From Gracilibacillus salitolerans (GTDB taxonomy: Bacteria > Bacillota > Bacilli > Bacillales > Amphibacillaceae), in contig NZ_CP045915.1 of NCBI RefSeq assembly GCF_009650095.1, positions 2,232,001-2,296,000 on the forward strand: a stretch of 64,000 nucleotides of DNA, given 5' to 3'. Below, piece after piece: positions 9,487-19,300 of the stretch. A program made the translations under genes and the position numbers. Below the pieces are notes generated by a model. That model made no database searches, was not told the origin of the DNA, and saw only the letters and a list, made by a program, of their open reading frames with translations. Position 1 is the first letter of the stretch. Each line of letters begins with the position of its first letter.

Positions 9487-9867
9487 ATGAGTAGTCAGCA
9501 TGCAAGAGTTTATTCCACACACGATCAGGTGAGAGAAAAAGTTCAACAACCGAATGTAGTTAGAAAAAAAGTAAAGGTTCAGAAGCGCTGGGTTACACGT
9601 GGTGAGAAAATTATGTATTCTATATTTGCTGTAATATTCCTGAGTTGTTCTGCTTACTTGGTCACGTATAGTGCTTCGTTAGACCAATTAAACAGAAATG
9701 TTGAATCGTTAAATACTCAAATTCAACAGCAGAGTGTACATAACAAAAACCTTGCTTTTAAACAAAAAGAATTAAGCCAACCCGAACGTATTATTGAATA
9801 CGCCAAAGAACACGGCTTAAAAGTTCAAAACACCCAAGTGAAACAAGCAACTGAATTAAAAGATTAG
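9487..9867 (+). CDS. ftsL: Cell division protein FtsL
   Basis: This bitopic division protein of 126 residues has a basic cytoplasmic N-terminus (1-38), one membrane span (about 40-60) and an extracytoplasmic leucine-zipper coiled coil (about 65-105). It would form a complex with DivIC and DivIB and recruit the PBP2B/FtsW synthase. The sequence is poorly conserved, as is usual for FtsL, so the call rests on architecture and position between rsmH and pbpB. AAGGGTGG precedes the ATG. Confidence 0.92.
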   Translation: MSSQHARVYSTHDQVREKVQQPNVVRKKVKVQKRWVTRGEKIMYSIFAVIFLSCSAYLVTYSASLDQLNRNVESLNTQIQQQSVHNKNLAFKQKELSQPERIIEYAKEHGLKVQNTQVKQATELKD

Positions 9868-9876
9868 GTGTTAACA

Positions 9877-12081
9877 ATGAAAAGTAAAAAAACACAAATC
9901 ATGCCAACTGTTTGGATTGTTATTTTTACCACGTTATTTCTAATCATTGCTGGAAGGTTTTTGTATATCCAAGTATCTGGAGAAGTATCTGGTGTTTCCA
10001 TTCAACAGTTGGCAGATCAAAAAAGAACCAATAACTACAATATTCCTGCAAGTAGAGGGACAATTTATGACCGTAATGGTATGGCGCTAGCTCAAGAGCA
10101 TATCGTGTATCGCTTATATGCTATTGTTGATGAATCACATACTACCAATCCTCTGTACCCTAAACATGTTAAAGATGTAGAGGAAACAGCGCAAAAATTA
10201 GCGCCCATATTAGAAATGGATGAAAGTGACATAGCGGAGCGTTTAAACGATGGTATTAGCAATGAAAGGTTCCAAGTGGAATTCGGCTCTAACGCCAGGG
10301 AGTTAAATCAGGAACAGAAAGAAGAGATTGAAGCTTTAGAGTTAAGTGGAATTAATTTTATTGAGGAACCAATCCGTTTCTATCCAAATGGTATGTTTGC
10401 TTCCCATACGATCGGTTTAACAGATAAACAGGATGATAAGATTTTTGGTATTAATGGTGTAGAAGGTTTCATGAATGATTACCTTATTGGTGAAGATGGT
10501 TCGATTTCTTATCAACGTGATAAATTTAATATGAAACTATTAGATCCAAAAGAGGTCATAAATAAACCTGACAATGGTGATGATGTATATTTAACACTTG
10601 ATCAAAAAGTTCAAACATTAGTTGAAGATGCACTATCTGAGGTGGAAGAAGAGTATGACCCTGATAGAATGACAGCTGTTGTCATGAATGCTAAAACTGG
10701 AGAAATACTTTCTCTGAGTAATAGACCAAGTTATAATCCTAATAGTATTGGTGAAGTACAGAACTGGTATAATGATGTAATTGCCACACCATTCGAACCT
10801 GGTTCCACGATGAAAATATTTACATTAGCTTCAGCAATTGAAGAAGGTGTGTGGAATCCTGATGATGAATTCCAGTCAGGCACATACAAAGTTGGTAATA
10901 TAACTATTGGAGACCACAATGGTCGTCGTGGTTGGGGTGAAATCAGTTACTTAGAAGGGATTCAACGGTCTTCTAACGTAGGGATAGCAAAACTAGCCTA
11001 TGAAAAAATAGGGCCTGATAGGTTTTTAGAGTATTTACAAGATTTTGACTTTGATAAAAAAACCGATATTGATTTACCAGGAGAAGTTGCAGGTAGGATC
11101 CTTTACAACTGGGAAAGTGAAAAAGTAACAACAGCATTTGGTCAGGGAACAACTACCACCCCAATTCAATTAATGAAAGCAGCAACTGCCATAGCAAACG
11201 ACGGTAAAATGTTAAAACCATATATCATTGAAAAAACGTTGGATCATGAAACAAAAGAAGTGATAGCTGAACATGAACCGGAAGTGGTTGGAGAACCAAT
11301 CTCGTCTGAAACTGCGAAAAAAACGTTGGAAGTACTAGAAACAGTTATTACTTCAGAAAATGGTACAGGTCATAACATTTATAACTTGAATGATTATACT
11401 GTTGCAGGTAAAACAGGTACGGCACAAATTCCAGATTCGGAAAATAAAGGTTATAAAACAGGAAAAGAAAATTATGTTTTTTCTTTCTTAGGAATGGCTC
11501 CTGCAGATGATCCAAAATTAATTATGTATGTTTCGGTGAAAGAACCAAACTTAGATCAGACAGAATCTGGATCGGCACCTGTTTCGTTTGTCTTTAAAAA
11601 TGTAATGGAAAATAGTTTGCGTTATTTAAATATTGAACCAGATAAAGAAGCAACAGAGCCTATCGAAGTAGTAGAGATACCTGTGTGGGAAGATAAACAA
11701 ACAGATTCATATGTAAATAAATTAAAAGATTTAGGCATAGAACCAATTGTTATCGGTGATGGTGAACATGTCAAAAAGGTAAACTTAGAATCAGGTACCA
11801 AAATAACAACAAGGCAAACTGTTTTGGTGGCAACAGATAATATGAAAATGCCGGATCTTAAGGGATGGTCATTTAGAGATGTTTTATCTTTCCGAGACTT
11901 TTTAGATTTAGATCTAGAGTGGATGGGAAGTGGTTATGTCAAGAAACAGAGTATTGAGAAAGGATCATCTCTTAACGAAAAAGATTATTTAATGGTTGAA
12001 CTGGAAGAACCCGATGTACCGGAAGATCAGGAAAATGCATCAGATGAATCCGGTGATGATGAGATCGAAGAAGAGGAGTAA
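9877..12081 (+). CDS. pbpB: Penicillin-binding protein 2B, septal transpeptidase
   Basis: This class B PBP of 734 residues has an N-terminal anchor (about 10-30), a dimerisation/pedestal domain and a transpeptidase domain with S310-T-M-K, S365-S-N and K512-T-G-T. Two PASTA-like repeats follow (about 590-650 and 655-712), then a very acidic tail. It cross-links septal peptidoglycan. I chose the ATG at 9877, 6 bases after AGGTG; a GTG at 9868 lies inside that ribosome binding site. It starts just after the ftsL stop. The length is close to B. subtilis PBP2B (716). Confidence 0.95.
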   Translation: MKSKKTQIMPTVWIVIFTTLFLIIAGRFLYIQVSGEVSGVSIQQLADQKRTNNYNIPASRGTIYDRNGMALAQEHIVYRLYAIVDESHTTNPLYPKHVKDVEETAQKLAPILEMDESDIAERLNDGISNERFQVEFGSNARELNQEQKEEIEALELSGINFIEEPIRFYPNGMFASHTIGLTDKQDDKIFGINGVEGFMNDYLIGEDGSISYQRDKFNMKLLDPKEVINKPDNGDDVYLTLDQKVQTLVEDALSEVEEEYDPDRMTAVVMNAKTGEILSLSNRPSYNPNSIGEVQNWYNDVIATPFEPGSTMKIFTLASAIEEGVWNPDDEFQSGTYKVGNITIGDHNGRRGWGEISYLEGIQRSSNVGIAKLAYEKIGPDRFLEYLQDFDFDKKTDIDLPGEVAGRILYNWESEKVTTAFGQGTTTTPIQLMKAATAIANDGKMLKPYIIEKTLDHETKEVIAEHEPEVVGEPISSETAKKTLEVLETVITSENGTGHNIYNLNDYTVAGKTGTAQIPDSENKGYKTGKENYVFSFLGMAPADDPKLIMYVSVKEPNLDQTESGSAPVSFVFKNVMENSLRYLNIEPDKEATEPIEVVEIPVWEDKQTDSYVNKLKDLGIEPIVIGDGEHVKKVNLESGTKITTRQTVLVATDNMKMPDLKGWSFRDVLSFRDFLDLDLEWMGSGYVKKQSIEKGSSLNEKDYLMVELEEPDVPEDQENASDESGDDEIEEEE

Positions 12082-12098
12082 ACAATATTACACAGTGT

Positions 12099-12126
12099 TC
12101 TATTCAGCCTTTCACAAACATATATT
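12099..12126 (+). promoter_or_regulatory. Possible sigma-E promoter of spoVD
   Basis: TCTATTC followed after about 14 bp by CATATATT (12119-12126) resembles the sigma-E pattern (ATA-type -35, CATAnnnT -10). spoVD is sigma-E dependent in B. subtilis, and the 81-bp gap before it is unusual in this otherwise tight cluster. Confidence 0.4.
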
Positions 12127-12162
12127 GGGACAAACAGTTTCTTGAACTAAAGGAGATATGTC

Positions 12163-14088
12163 ATGAAACGGATAACCAATATTAAGGTGCAACGCAGAAT
12201 AGTCACTGTGTTTCTTTTTGCATTAATCATTATGGGAGTTATTGTAGCGCGGTTAGGGTATGTGCAATTTATTTGGTCTGACTTTCTTATTGCTGAGGCA
12301 GAAGACCTGTGGAGTAGAGACATTGTCTTTGAACCGGAAAGAGGGAAGATCATTGACATTAATGAAGAGGTTTTGGCAGAGAATGTGTCAGCTCCTACTG
12401 TTATGATCGTACCAAGACAAGTGACAGAACCGGAAAAGACTGCAGAAAAATTAGCAAGTGTACTGGAGATGAATTATCAAGATGTACTGGAAGCTATTCA
12501 TAAAAATGAACGAATTGTAATTCTGCAACCAGAAGGTCGAAAAATATCTGAAGAAAAAGCAATGGCTGTTCAAATGTTAGATTTAGAAGGAATTTATATC
12601 GCGGAAGACTCGATTAGACACTATCCTAATGGGGCTTATTTGTCACATGTACTTGGCTTTAGTGGCATTGATAATCAAGGATTAACAGGCCTTGAATTGA
12701 TGTATGAAGAGATGTTAAGTGGGACAGAAGGCAGTTTATCCTTTTACAGTGATGCAAAAGGAAAAAGAATGCCACAAATGGCTGATAAATATACTGCTCC
12801 TGAAGATGGGTATGATCTTCAGCTCACAATAGATAGTAAAGTTCAAACAATTATGGAGAGAGAATTAGATATTGCAGAGGAAAAATATAACCCAGATGGT
12901 GCTATAGCTATTGCTGTGAATCCAAAGGATGGCAGCATTTTAGGAATGTCCTCAAGACCCAACTTTGATCCTGCAAATTATCAGGATATTAGTGCCGAAG
13001 TATATAATCGCAATTTACCAATTTGGAGTACGTATGAACCTGGGTCTACTTTTAAAATTATTACGCTAGCCGCAGCTTTGGAAGAAGGACTTGTTGATTT
13101 GGAAAACGATGAATATGTGGATGATGGAGATATTGAAGTAGGTGGAACACATTTGCATTGCTGGAAAAGTGGGGGGCATGGCCATCAAACTTTTTTAGAA
13201 GTTGTCCAAAATTCGTGTAACCCTGGATTTATAGTGTTAGGACAAAAGCTAGGAAAAGAAAAGCTATTTTCTTATATTGAGGAGTTTGGTTTTGGACAAA
13301 AAACAGGTGTGGATTTACAAGGTGAAGCTACTGGGATTATGTTTGACTTAGATAATGTTGGTCCTGTTGAGCTGGCGACTACCTCTTTCGGTCAAGGTGT
13401 ATCCGTTACACCTATCCAGCAAGTCATGGCAGTCTCAGCAGCCGTTAACGGTGGTTATTTATATGAGCCATTTGTTGCAAAATCCTTTCTTGACCCGGTG
13501 ACAGGTGAAGCCGTAGATACGACAGAGCCTGTATTGAAAAATCGAATTATTTCATCAGAAACGTCTAAAGAAGTACGTGAGACTCTTGAATCTGTTGTTG
13601 CTTTAGGAACTGGTAGAAGCGCATATGTGGATGGCTATCGAATTGGAGGAAAAACTGGTACGGCCCAAAAGGTCGGTGAAGATGGAAAATATATGGAGAA
13701 TAACCACATTGTATCATTCATCGGCTTTGCACCAGCAAATGATCCTGAAATAGTTGTGTATGTTGCTGTAGATAATCCAAAAGATGTTGTACAATTTGGT
13801 GGAGTGGTAGCTGCTCCAATTGTCGGTACCATTATTGAAGATAGTCTACGTGCATTAGGAGTGCCAAAGCAAGCCGATGGAATTGAAAAGGATTACCAAT
13901 GGCCTGAATCTCCTCCTGTTGAAGTACCTGACTTAATTGGTTTAAATAAAAGTGACTTACAGCAATATCTGGTTTCCTTACAAGTTGATGTAGTTGGAGA
14001 AGGAAATTATATTATTGATCAAGCACCAGCTCCAGGAGAAAAAGTACAAGAGGGAAGTAAAATCAGGCTTGTTTTAGGTAATAAATAG
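12163..14088 (+). CDS. spoVD: Stage V sporulation protein D, spore cortex transpeptidase
   Basis: This class B PBP of 641 residues has an N-terminal membrane anchor (about 12-32), a PBP dimer domain, a transpeptidase domain with S295-T-F-K, the SxN motif (SCN) and K497-T-G-T, and one C-terminal PASTA domain (about 580-640). SpoVD works with SpoVE to make the cortex in the mother cell. It is distinguished from pbpB by its single PASTA domain, its position and its own upstream gap. AAAGGAGA precedes the ATG. The cysteine in SCN is a family feature that may relate to its redox control by StoA and CcdA (inference). Confidence 0.95.
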   Translation: MKRITNIKVQRRIVTVFLFALIIMGVIVARLGYVQFIWSDFLIAEAEDLWSRDIVFEPERGKIIDINEEVLAENVSAPTVMIVPRQVTEPEKTAEKLASVLEMNYQDVLEAIHKNERIVILQPEGRKISEEKAMAVQMLDLEGIYIAEDSIRHYPNGAYLSHVLGFSGIDNQGLTGLELMYEEMLSGTEGSLSFYSDAKGKRMPQMADKYTAPEDGYDLQLTIDSKVQTIMERELDIAEEKYNPDGAIAIAVNPKDGSILGMSSRPNFDPANYQDISAEVYNRNLPIWSTYEPGSTFKIITLAAALEEGLVDLENDEYVDDGDIEVGGTHLHCWKSGGHGHQTFLEVVQNSCNPGFIVLGQKLGKEKLFSYIEEFGFGQKTGVDLQGEATGIMFDLDNVGPVELATTSFGQGVSVTPIQQVMAVSAAVNGGYLYEPFVAKSFLDPVTGEAVDTTEPVLKNRIISSETSKEVRETLESVVALGTGRSAYVDGYRIGGKTGTAQKVGEDGKYMENNHIVSFIGFAPANDPEIVVYVAVDNPKDVVQFGGVVAAPIVGTIIEDSLRALGVPKQADGIEKDYQWPESPPVEVPDLIGLNKSDLQQYLVSLQVDVVGEGNYIIDQAPAPGEKVQEGSKIRLVLGNK

Positions 14089-14121
14089 TTATAAAGATTT
14101 ATCGTAAAGTTTAAAAGTCTT

Positions 14122-14130
14122 TGATATAAT
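14122..14130 (+). promoter_or_regulatory. Possible extended -10 promoter before murE
   Basis: TGATATAAT combines the TGn extension with a consensus TATAAT, 47 bp before the murE start. No good -35 is seen. Confidence 0.5.
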
Positions 14131-14176
14131 AATGTAGTTGTTTATAAAAAGTAACCCAAAAGAAAAGGTGACAAAT

Positions 14177-15637
14177 ATGAATGCAAAAGACTTAATCGAA
14201 AATTTACCAGATTATCAATGTGAACAAAACCTTGATATGATTAATATAGAACATATAGAAATGGATCACAGACTTTTAAAAACAGATTCTTTATTTGTTT
14301 GTATTAAAGGACATACCGTGGATGGTCACCAATTTGCAGAAGCTGCCGTCGAAAATGGTGCAACAGTCATCCTTGCGGAAAAAGAATTGGATCTTTCTGT
14401 CCCGGTTGTTATCGTTCCAGATACAGCTAGGGCATTGGCTCATTTAGCAAACATTTTTTATGATCATTCTTCCAGTAAACTAAAAGTTATTGGTGTCACA
14501 GGTACAAATGGAAAGACCTCAGTTACACATATCATTGACGAAATCCACCAGTATGCGATGCAAAAAACAGCCTTAATTGGTACGATTCAAATGGTGATTG
14601 ATGGTGAGAGTCATCCAGTTAAAAACACAACACCTGATGCTTTATTTTTGCAAAAAAACCTACATGAAATGGTCGAAAAGAAGATAGATGTTGCCACAAT
14701 GGAAGTATCTTCACACGCTTTGGACTTAGGGAGAGTTCATGGTGTAGATATCGATATCGCTGTATTTACTAATTTAAGTCAAGATCACCTTGATTATCAT
14801 CAAACAATGCAAAATTACTTATATGCAAAGAGTTTATTATTTTCTCAGTTAGGAAATACGTTGAAACATGAAAGACCAAAATATGCAATTATTAATCAAG
14901 ATGATGAATATGCTGAATTCTTAAAAAGAGCAACTGCTCAGCCGATTTTAACCTATGGTGTTCAAAATAAAGCATCTTTCCAAGCTATCAATGTAAAATT
15001 GATGGCTAATGGTGTTTCATTTATAATGAAAACACCTAAAGGCAATGTCTTAATCGAGAGTAAACTAATGGGCATGTTTAGTGTTTATAATCTATTGGCA
15101 GCGGCTGCTGCAGCTTATGCATCAGGAATCGAATTAGAGCTCATAAAAAATGTTTTAAACAATACTTCAGGAGTGAAAGGACGTTTCCAACCAGTAGAAC
15201 ATAAGAAAGCCTTTGGTGTTATAATTGATTATGCACACACACCTGATTCATTAGAAAATGTCCTGTCAACCATTAAACGATTCTGTGAAGGGAATATACA
15301 TGTAGTAGTTGGTTGTGGTGGTGATCGTGATCGTAGTAAAAGACCGTTGATGGCAGAAGTTTCCTGCCAATATGCAGATCAAGCTATCTTTACTTCTGAC
15401 AATCCACGTTCAGAGTCTCCGCAAGCTATTATAGATGACATGGTAAAAGGACTGAAAAATAACAATTATCAAACGGTGTTAGATCGTGAAGAAGCAATAA
15501 GACAAGCAATTGAACAGGCAAATGCTAAAGATGTAGTATTAATCGCTGGGAAAGGGCATGAAACATATCAAATTGTAGGCGATAAAGTCTTAGATTTTGA
15601 TGATGAAAAAGTAGCGATAAAGTATCTAAATTCGTAA
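14177..15637 (+). CDS. murE: UDP-MurNAc-L-Ala-D-Glu:meso-diaminopimelate ligase
   Basis: MurE adds the third residue of the peptidoglycan stem peptide using ATP. The 486-residue protein has the P-loop GVTGTNGKTSVT near residue 110, and D408-N-P-R, the motif that marks meso-diaminopimelate ligases rather than lysine ligases. The wall is therefore predicted to be of the mDAP type. I chose the ATG at 14177 after AAAAGGTG; the frame runs 13 codons further up without a ribosome binding site. It is followed by mraY and murD. Confidence 0.96.
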   Translation: MNAKDLIENLPDYQCEQNLDMINIEHIEMDHRLLKTDSLFVCIKGHTVDGHQFAEAAVENGATVILAEKELDLSVPVVIVPDTARALAHLANIFYDHSSSKLKVIGVTGTNGKTSVTHIIDEIHQYAMQKTALIGTIQMVIDGESHPVKNTTPDALFLQKNLHEMVEKKIDVATMEVSSHALDLGRVHGVDIDIAVFTNLSQDHLDYHQTMQNYLYAKSLLFSQLGNTLKHERPKYAIINQDDEYAEFLKRATAQPILTYGVQNKASFQAINVKLMANGVSFIMKTPKGNVLIESKLMGMFSVYNLLAAAAAAYASGIELELIKNVLNNTSGVKGRFQPVEHKKAFGVIIDYAHTPDSLENVLSTIKRFCEGNIHVVVGCGGDRDRSKRPLMAEVSCQYADQAIFTSDNPRSESPQAIIDDMVKGLKNNNYQTVLDREEAIRQAIEQANAKDVVLIAGKGHETYQIVGDKVLDFDDEKVAIKYLNS

Positions 15638-15667
15638 CACCTGGATAGAAGATTGGAGAGAACATGG

Positions 15668-16654
15668 ATGAATGAATATACATTTTTAATTACAGTAGCG
15701 ATCGCATTTTTAATTACTGTCCTACTATCCCCGATTTTAATTCCTTTTCTAAAAAGGCTTAAATTTGGACAAAGTATAAGAGAAGAAGGACCTCAATCAC
15801 ACCAAAAAAAATCAGGTACTCCAACTATGGGTGGTGTCATGATTATTCTAAGTATTACGATAACCAGTATCGTTGTCGTTACCCGTGTCAATAATGGCGC
15901 CTTAGGATATGAAGTATTATTGTTATTATTAGTGTTGATTGGTTTTGGTTTATTAGGTTTTCTTGATGATTTCATTAAAGTTGTGTTAAAGCGAAATCTA
16001 GGATTAACCTCCAAACAAAAGTTGTTGGGACAAATCGTGATTGCCATTATTTTTTATATAGTTTTACTACAGCAAAATTTTTCAACTAGTATTGCTGTCC
16101 CAGGTACCACGATATCGTTTGACTTAGGATGGATGTATCCTATTTTTATAGTAGTAATGTTAGTTGGTGCTTCTAATGCAGTAAATCTTACGGATGGTCT
16201 AGATGGATTATTAGCTGGTACGGCGGCAATTGCTTTTGGAGCATTTGCAATATTGGCTTGGTACGGTATCCCAAATTTGACCGTGACATTGTTTAGTTTA
16301 TCTGTTGTAGGTGCATTGCTAGGGTTCTTAGTATTTAATGCACACCCTGCTAAGGTATTTATGGGGGATACTGGATCGTTAGCGCTAGGTGGTGCGATTG
16401 CAGCCATTGCTATATTATTAAAGCTTGAGATTTTATTAGTTATTATCGGTGGTGTTTTCGTACTAGAGACATTGTCCGTTATCATTCAGGTTATTTCTTT
16501 TAAAACAAGAGGAAAAAGAATCTTTTTAATGAGTCCGTTACATCACCATTATGAGTTAAAAGGATGGTCGGAATGGCGTGTAGTTACTACCTTTTGGACG
16601 GTGGGGATATTGTTTGCTATATTAGGTATTTATATTGAGGTGTTGTCATCATGA
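15668..16654 (+). CDS. mraY: Phospho-MurNAc-pentapeptide transferase MraY
   Basis: MraY transfers phospho-MurNAc-pentapeptide to undecaprenyl phosphate to make lipid I at the membrane. The 328-residue protein has about ten membrane spans. It carries the family signatures [30 protein letters not shown] and the C-terminal [12 protein letters not shown]. The in-frame ATG at 15668 follows GGAGAG; an ATG four bases earlier is out of frame. The last four bases overlap the start of murD (ATGA), which suggests translational coupling. Confidence 0.96.
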   Translation: MNEYTFLITVAIAFLITVLLSPILIPFLKRLKFGQSIREEGPQSHQKKSGTPTMGGVMIILSITITSIVVVTRVNNGALGYEVLLLLLVLIGFGLLGFLDDFIKVVLKRNLGLTSKQKLLGQIVIAIIFYIVLLQQNFSTSIAVPGTTISFDLGWMYPIFIVVMLVGASNAVNLTDGLDGLLAGTAAIAFGAFAILAWYGIPNLTVTLFSLSVVGALLGFLVFNAHPAKVFMGDTGSLALGGAIAAIAILLKLEILLVIIGGVFVLETLSVIIQVISFKTRGKRIFLMSPLHHHYELKGWSEWRVVTTFWTVGILFAILGIYIEVLSS

Positions 16655-17997
16655 GAAAATTAAAGGAATTCCCTTTTGCTAAAGTACTTGTGTTAGGTCT
16701 TGCAAAAAGTGGAACAGCTGTTGCGAAATTGTTAAATAGGAATGGTGTAGAAGTGATCGCCAATGATTTGAAAGCTTCTGAGGACGATGAGAATGTACAA
16801 AGTTTACAATCCCAAGGGATTTCTGTAATCGTTGGTGAACATCCCTTATCATTGCTTGACGATGTTGATGCAATTATTAAAAATCCAGGTGTTCCCTATG
16901 AAAATATATTAATAGATAATGCTGTCAAACAACGACTTCCTGTATTAACAGAAATAGAGTTAATACCGTATTTTGGTATTGATCAAATTATTGGAATCAC
17001 TGGGTCCAATGGGAAAACGACGACAACAACTTTAATATATGAAATGTTTAAAAAAGCAGATTCACCTGTAAGTTTAGCGGGAAATATTGGCCATGTTGCA
17101 TCAGAAGTTGCTGAGCAAATGAATGATAAACAAACGATGATAGCCGAATTATCTTCCTTTCAGCTATTAGGAATTGATATATTTAAACCTAGAATCGCGG
17201 TACTACTTAATCTTTTTGAAGCACATTTGGATTATCATCACACGTTGGAACATTATCAAAATGCAAAGGCGAATATATTTAAAAATCAATCGGATCATGA
17301 CTTTTTGGTTTATAATGCTGATGATCAGCGTATCTTAAATATGATTAAAAACGCTAGCTCTAATCTTGTCCCATTTAGTCGTAAAGAAGTAGTTACAAAC
17401 GGTACATATTGTGACGAAAAAGCAATATATTTCCGTGGGGAGAAAGTAATCGAATTAGCTTCCATTGTATTAGTGGGTGAACATAACCTAGAAAATATTT
17501 TAGCTGCTATTTCCGTGGCGAAGCTTCAAGGTATTTCAAACCAAGTCATTGAAACAGTCCTTACAACATTTACAGGAGTGACACATCGACTACAATTTGT
17601 TAAAGAAGTAAATGGACGAAAGTTTTATAATGATTCCAAGGCTACTAATATACTGGCAACAACCAAGGCTTTGTCAGCTTTTAATCAATCGATTATATTA
17701 CTGGCAGGTGGCCTCGATCGGGGAAATGAATTTGATGATTTACTACCATACTTGGCAAACGTGAAGGCACTAGTGTTATTTGGAGAAACAAGTCCAAAAT
17801 TAAGAAAAATTGGAGAAGCTAGTGGAATTGAAGATATAGAAATGGTAGATACAATGACAGAAGCTGTTCAAACAGCATATCAACTATCCAACAAAGATGA
17901 TGTTGTCTTATTGTCTCCTGCTTGTGCGAGTTGGGATCAGTATAAAACCTTTGAAGAAAGAGGCAACATGTTTATGGAATCTGTGCATAAGTTATAA
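16651..17997 (+). CDS. murD: UDP-N-acetylmuramoylalanine:D-glutamate ligase MurD
   Basis: MurD adds D-glutamate to UDP-MurNAc-L-Ala in the cytoplasm. The 448-residue protein has an N-terminal UDP-binding Rossmann domain with [10 protein letters not shown], the ATP P-loop [13 protein letters not shown] near residue 112, and a C-terminal ligase domain with LAGGLDRG and [10 protein letters not shown]. The length is normal. It overlaps mraY by four bases. Immediately after its stop begins the leader structure that precedes spoVE. Confidence 0.96.
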   Translation: MRKLKEFPFAKVLVLGLAKSGTAVAKLLNRNGVEVIANDLKASEDDENVQSLQSQGISVIVGEHPLSLLDDVDAIIKNPGVPYENILIDNAVKQRLPVLTEIELIPYFGIDQIIGITGSNGKTTTTTLIYEMFKKADSPVSLAGNIGHVASEVAEQMNDKQTMIAELSSFQLLGIDIFKPRIAVLLNLFEAHLDYHHTLEHYQNAKANIFKNQSDHDFLVYNADDQRILNMIKNASSNLVPFSRKEVVTNGTYCDEKAIYFRGEKVIELASIVLVGEHNLENILAAISVAKLQGISNQVIETVLTTFTGVTHRLQFVKEVNGRKFYNDSKATNILATTKALSAFNQSIILLAGGLDRGNEFDDLLPYLANVKALVLFGETSPKLRKIGEASGIEDIEMVDTMTEAVQTAYQLSNKDDVVLLSPACASWDQYKTFEERGNMFMESVHKL

Positions 17998-17999
17998 TA

Positions 18000-18087
18000 G
18001 GGGGCTTGTCTATTATAATAAGCACAGACTGAGTTGTATAAAAATAAAACAAGCCCCTAATTCATTATAAGATTTGGGGGTTTTTTT
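18000..18087 (+). promoter_or_regulatory. Attenuator-like leader between murD and spoVE
   Basis: Three segments can pair in two exclusive ways. GGGGCTTGT (18001-18009) pairs perfectly with ACAAGCCCC (18049-18057). The second segment also supplies CCCCTAA (18054-18060), which pairs with TTGGGGG (18074-18080, one G-U pair). Seven T follow (18081-18087), giving a terminator just before the GTG start. The G-run of the terminator is also the only ribosome-binding-like sequence for spoVE. The structure is seen; regulation is inferred. The simpler reading is that one of the hairpins is only a terminator of the mraZ-murD unit. Confidence 0.5.
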
Positions 18088-18088
18088 C

Positions 18089-19195
18089 GTGCAACCTAAT
18101 TTAAAAAGTCAACATAAGCCAGATTACTTCTTGATTTTTGTCATTATCGCTATTTTGTTGGTAGGAACCATTATGGTTTATAGTGCCTCCTCGATTTGGG
18201 CTGAGTATAAATTCAATGATTCTTTTTATTTCTTAAAGAGACAGCTCCTATTTGCTGGTGTTGGTGTAATTGCAATGTTGATTGTTTCCAATATTCCCTA
18301 TTTTCAATGGATAAAGTATCGAAAATGGATTTTTATTGGTTCTTTAATCCTGTTAGTTGCTGTTTTGATTCCTGGAATAGGAATGGTCAGAGGTGGTGCA
18401 AGAAGTTGGATTGGCGTAGGTGCATTTAGCATTCAACCGGCCGAATTTATTAAACTTGCGATGATTATGTTTTTAAGTGGATTTCTAGTTAATCATCAGG
18501 ATAAGATTACAGAATTCAAAAAAGGTTTCCTCCCACCACTTTTTCTTTCTGTAGTAGTTTTTCTTATTATTATGCTTCAGCCTGATTTAGGTACAGGTAT
18601 GGTATTTCTTTTAACTTGTTTTGTGTTAATTTTTGTAGCCGGTGCTAAAATCATACACTTTGTATTTTTAGCAGGTTTTGGTGTAATTGGATTTTTGTTA
18701 CTAATCATATCTGCTCCGTATAGAATTAATCGGATTACAGCATTTCTTGATCCCTGGCAGGATCCACTAGGGACTGGTTTTCAAATTATTCAGTCCTTGT
18801 ATGCGATTGGTCCTGGAGGATTATTAGGCGTTGGTTTTGGTAACAGTTTGCAAAAATATTTTTATTTACCAGAACCGCATAACGATTTTATCTTTGCGAT
18901 TATTGCAGAGGAGTTAGGGTTTTTAGGGGCAGGTTTTGTCATTGTGTTATTCTTTTTATTTATATGGCGAGGGATATTAACGGCAATCCACGCACCTGAC
19001 CTATTCGCTAGATTACTAGCAATTGGAATTGTTGGTATGATTGCTATCCAAGTCATGATTAATATTAGTGTTGTCATTGGTTTGATTCCGGTCACTGGAA
19101 TCACATTGCCTTTCTTGAGTTATGGTGGTTCTTCTTTGACATTGACTCTTTGTTCGGTTGGAATATTAATTAATATTAGTAAATATCGGCAATAA
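18089..19195 (+). CDS. spoVE: SpoVE/FtsW-type lipid II polymerase (SEDS family)
   Basis: This SEDS glycosyltransferase of 368 residues has ten predicted membrane spans. It has the family signatures VYSASSIWA, GARSWIG, QPAEFIKL, QPDLGTG and the late PVTGITLPFLSYGGSS. SpoVE polymerises cortex peptidoglycan with SpoVD, and position and length (366 in B. subtilis) favour SpoVE over vegetative FtsW. The GTG at 18089 is the likely start; a TTG at 18074 lies within the terminator-like stem. In B. subtilis murG and murB follow here; this genome goes directly to divIB. Confidence 0.92.
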   Translation: MQPNLKSQHKPDYFLIFVIIAILLVGTIMVYSASSIWAEYKFNDSFYFLKRQLLFAGVGVIAMLIVSNIPYFQWIKYRKWIFIGSLILLVAVLIPGIGMVRGGARSWIGVGAFSIQPAEFIKLAMIMFLSGFLVNHQDKITEFKKGFLPPLFLSVVVFLIIMLQPDLGTGMVFLLTCFVLIFVAGAKIIHFVFLAGFGVIGFLLLIISAPYRINRITAFLDPWQDPLGTGFQIIQSLYAIGPGGLLGVGFGNSLQKYFYLPEPHNDFIFAIIAEELGFLGAGFVIVLFFLFIWRGILTAIHAPDLFARLLAIGIVGMIAIQVMINISVVIGLIPVTGITLPFLSYGGSSLTLTLCSVGILINISKYRQ

Positions 19196-19234
19196 ACTTG
19201 GGAGATTTGGATGATACCTAGTTAGTAGTGACTA

Positions 19235-19243
19235 TGATATAAT
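19235..19243 (+). promoter_or_regulatory. Possible extended -10 promoter before divIB
   Basis: TGATATAAT (TGn plus consensus -10) lies about 58 bp before the divIB start, in the gap left by the missing murG-murB. A dedicated promoter here would make sense. Confidence 0.5.
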
Positions 19244-19300
19244 CGAAATGAGACATATATACAAATATTAGTGAATCGTAATAGAAAAGGAAGTATAGAT

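Noticed and set aside
18000..18060. Reading the murD-spoVE hairpin simply as the terminator of the mraZ-murD operon
   Set aside because: The first stem has a 39-base loop and no T-run after it; only the alternative second stem is followed by T. A plain terminator remains possible, so the finding is scored with caution.
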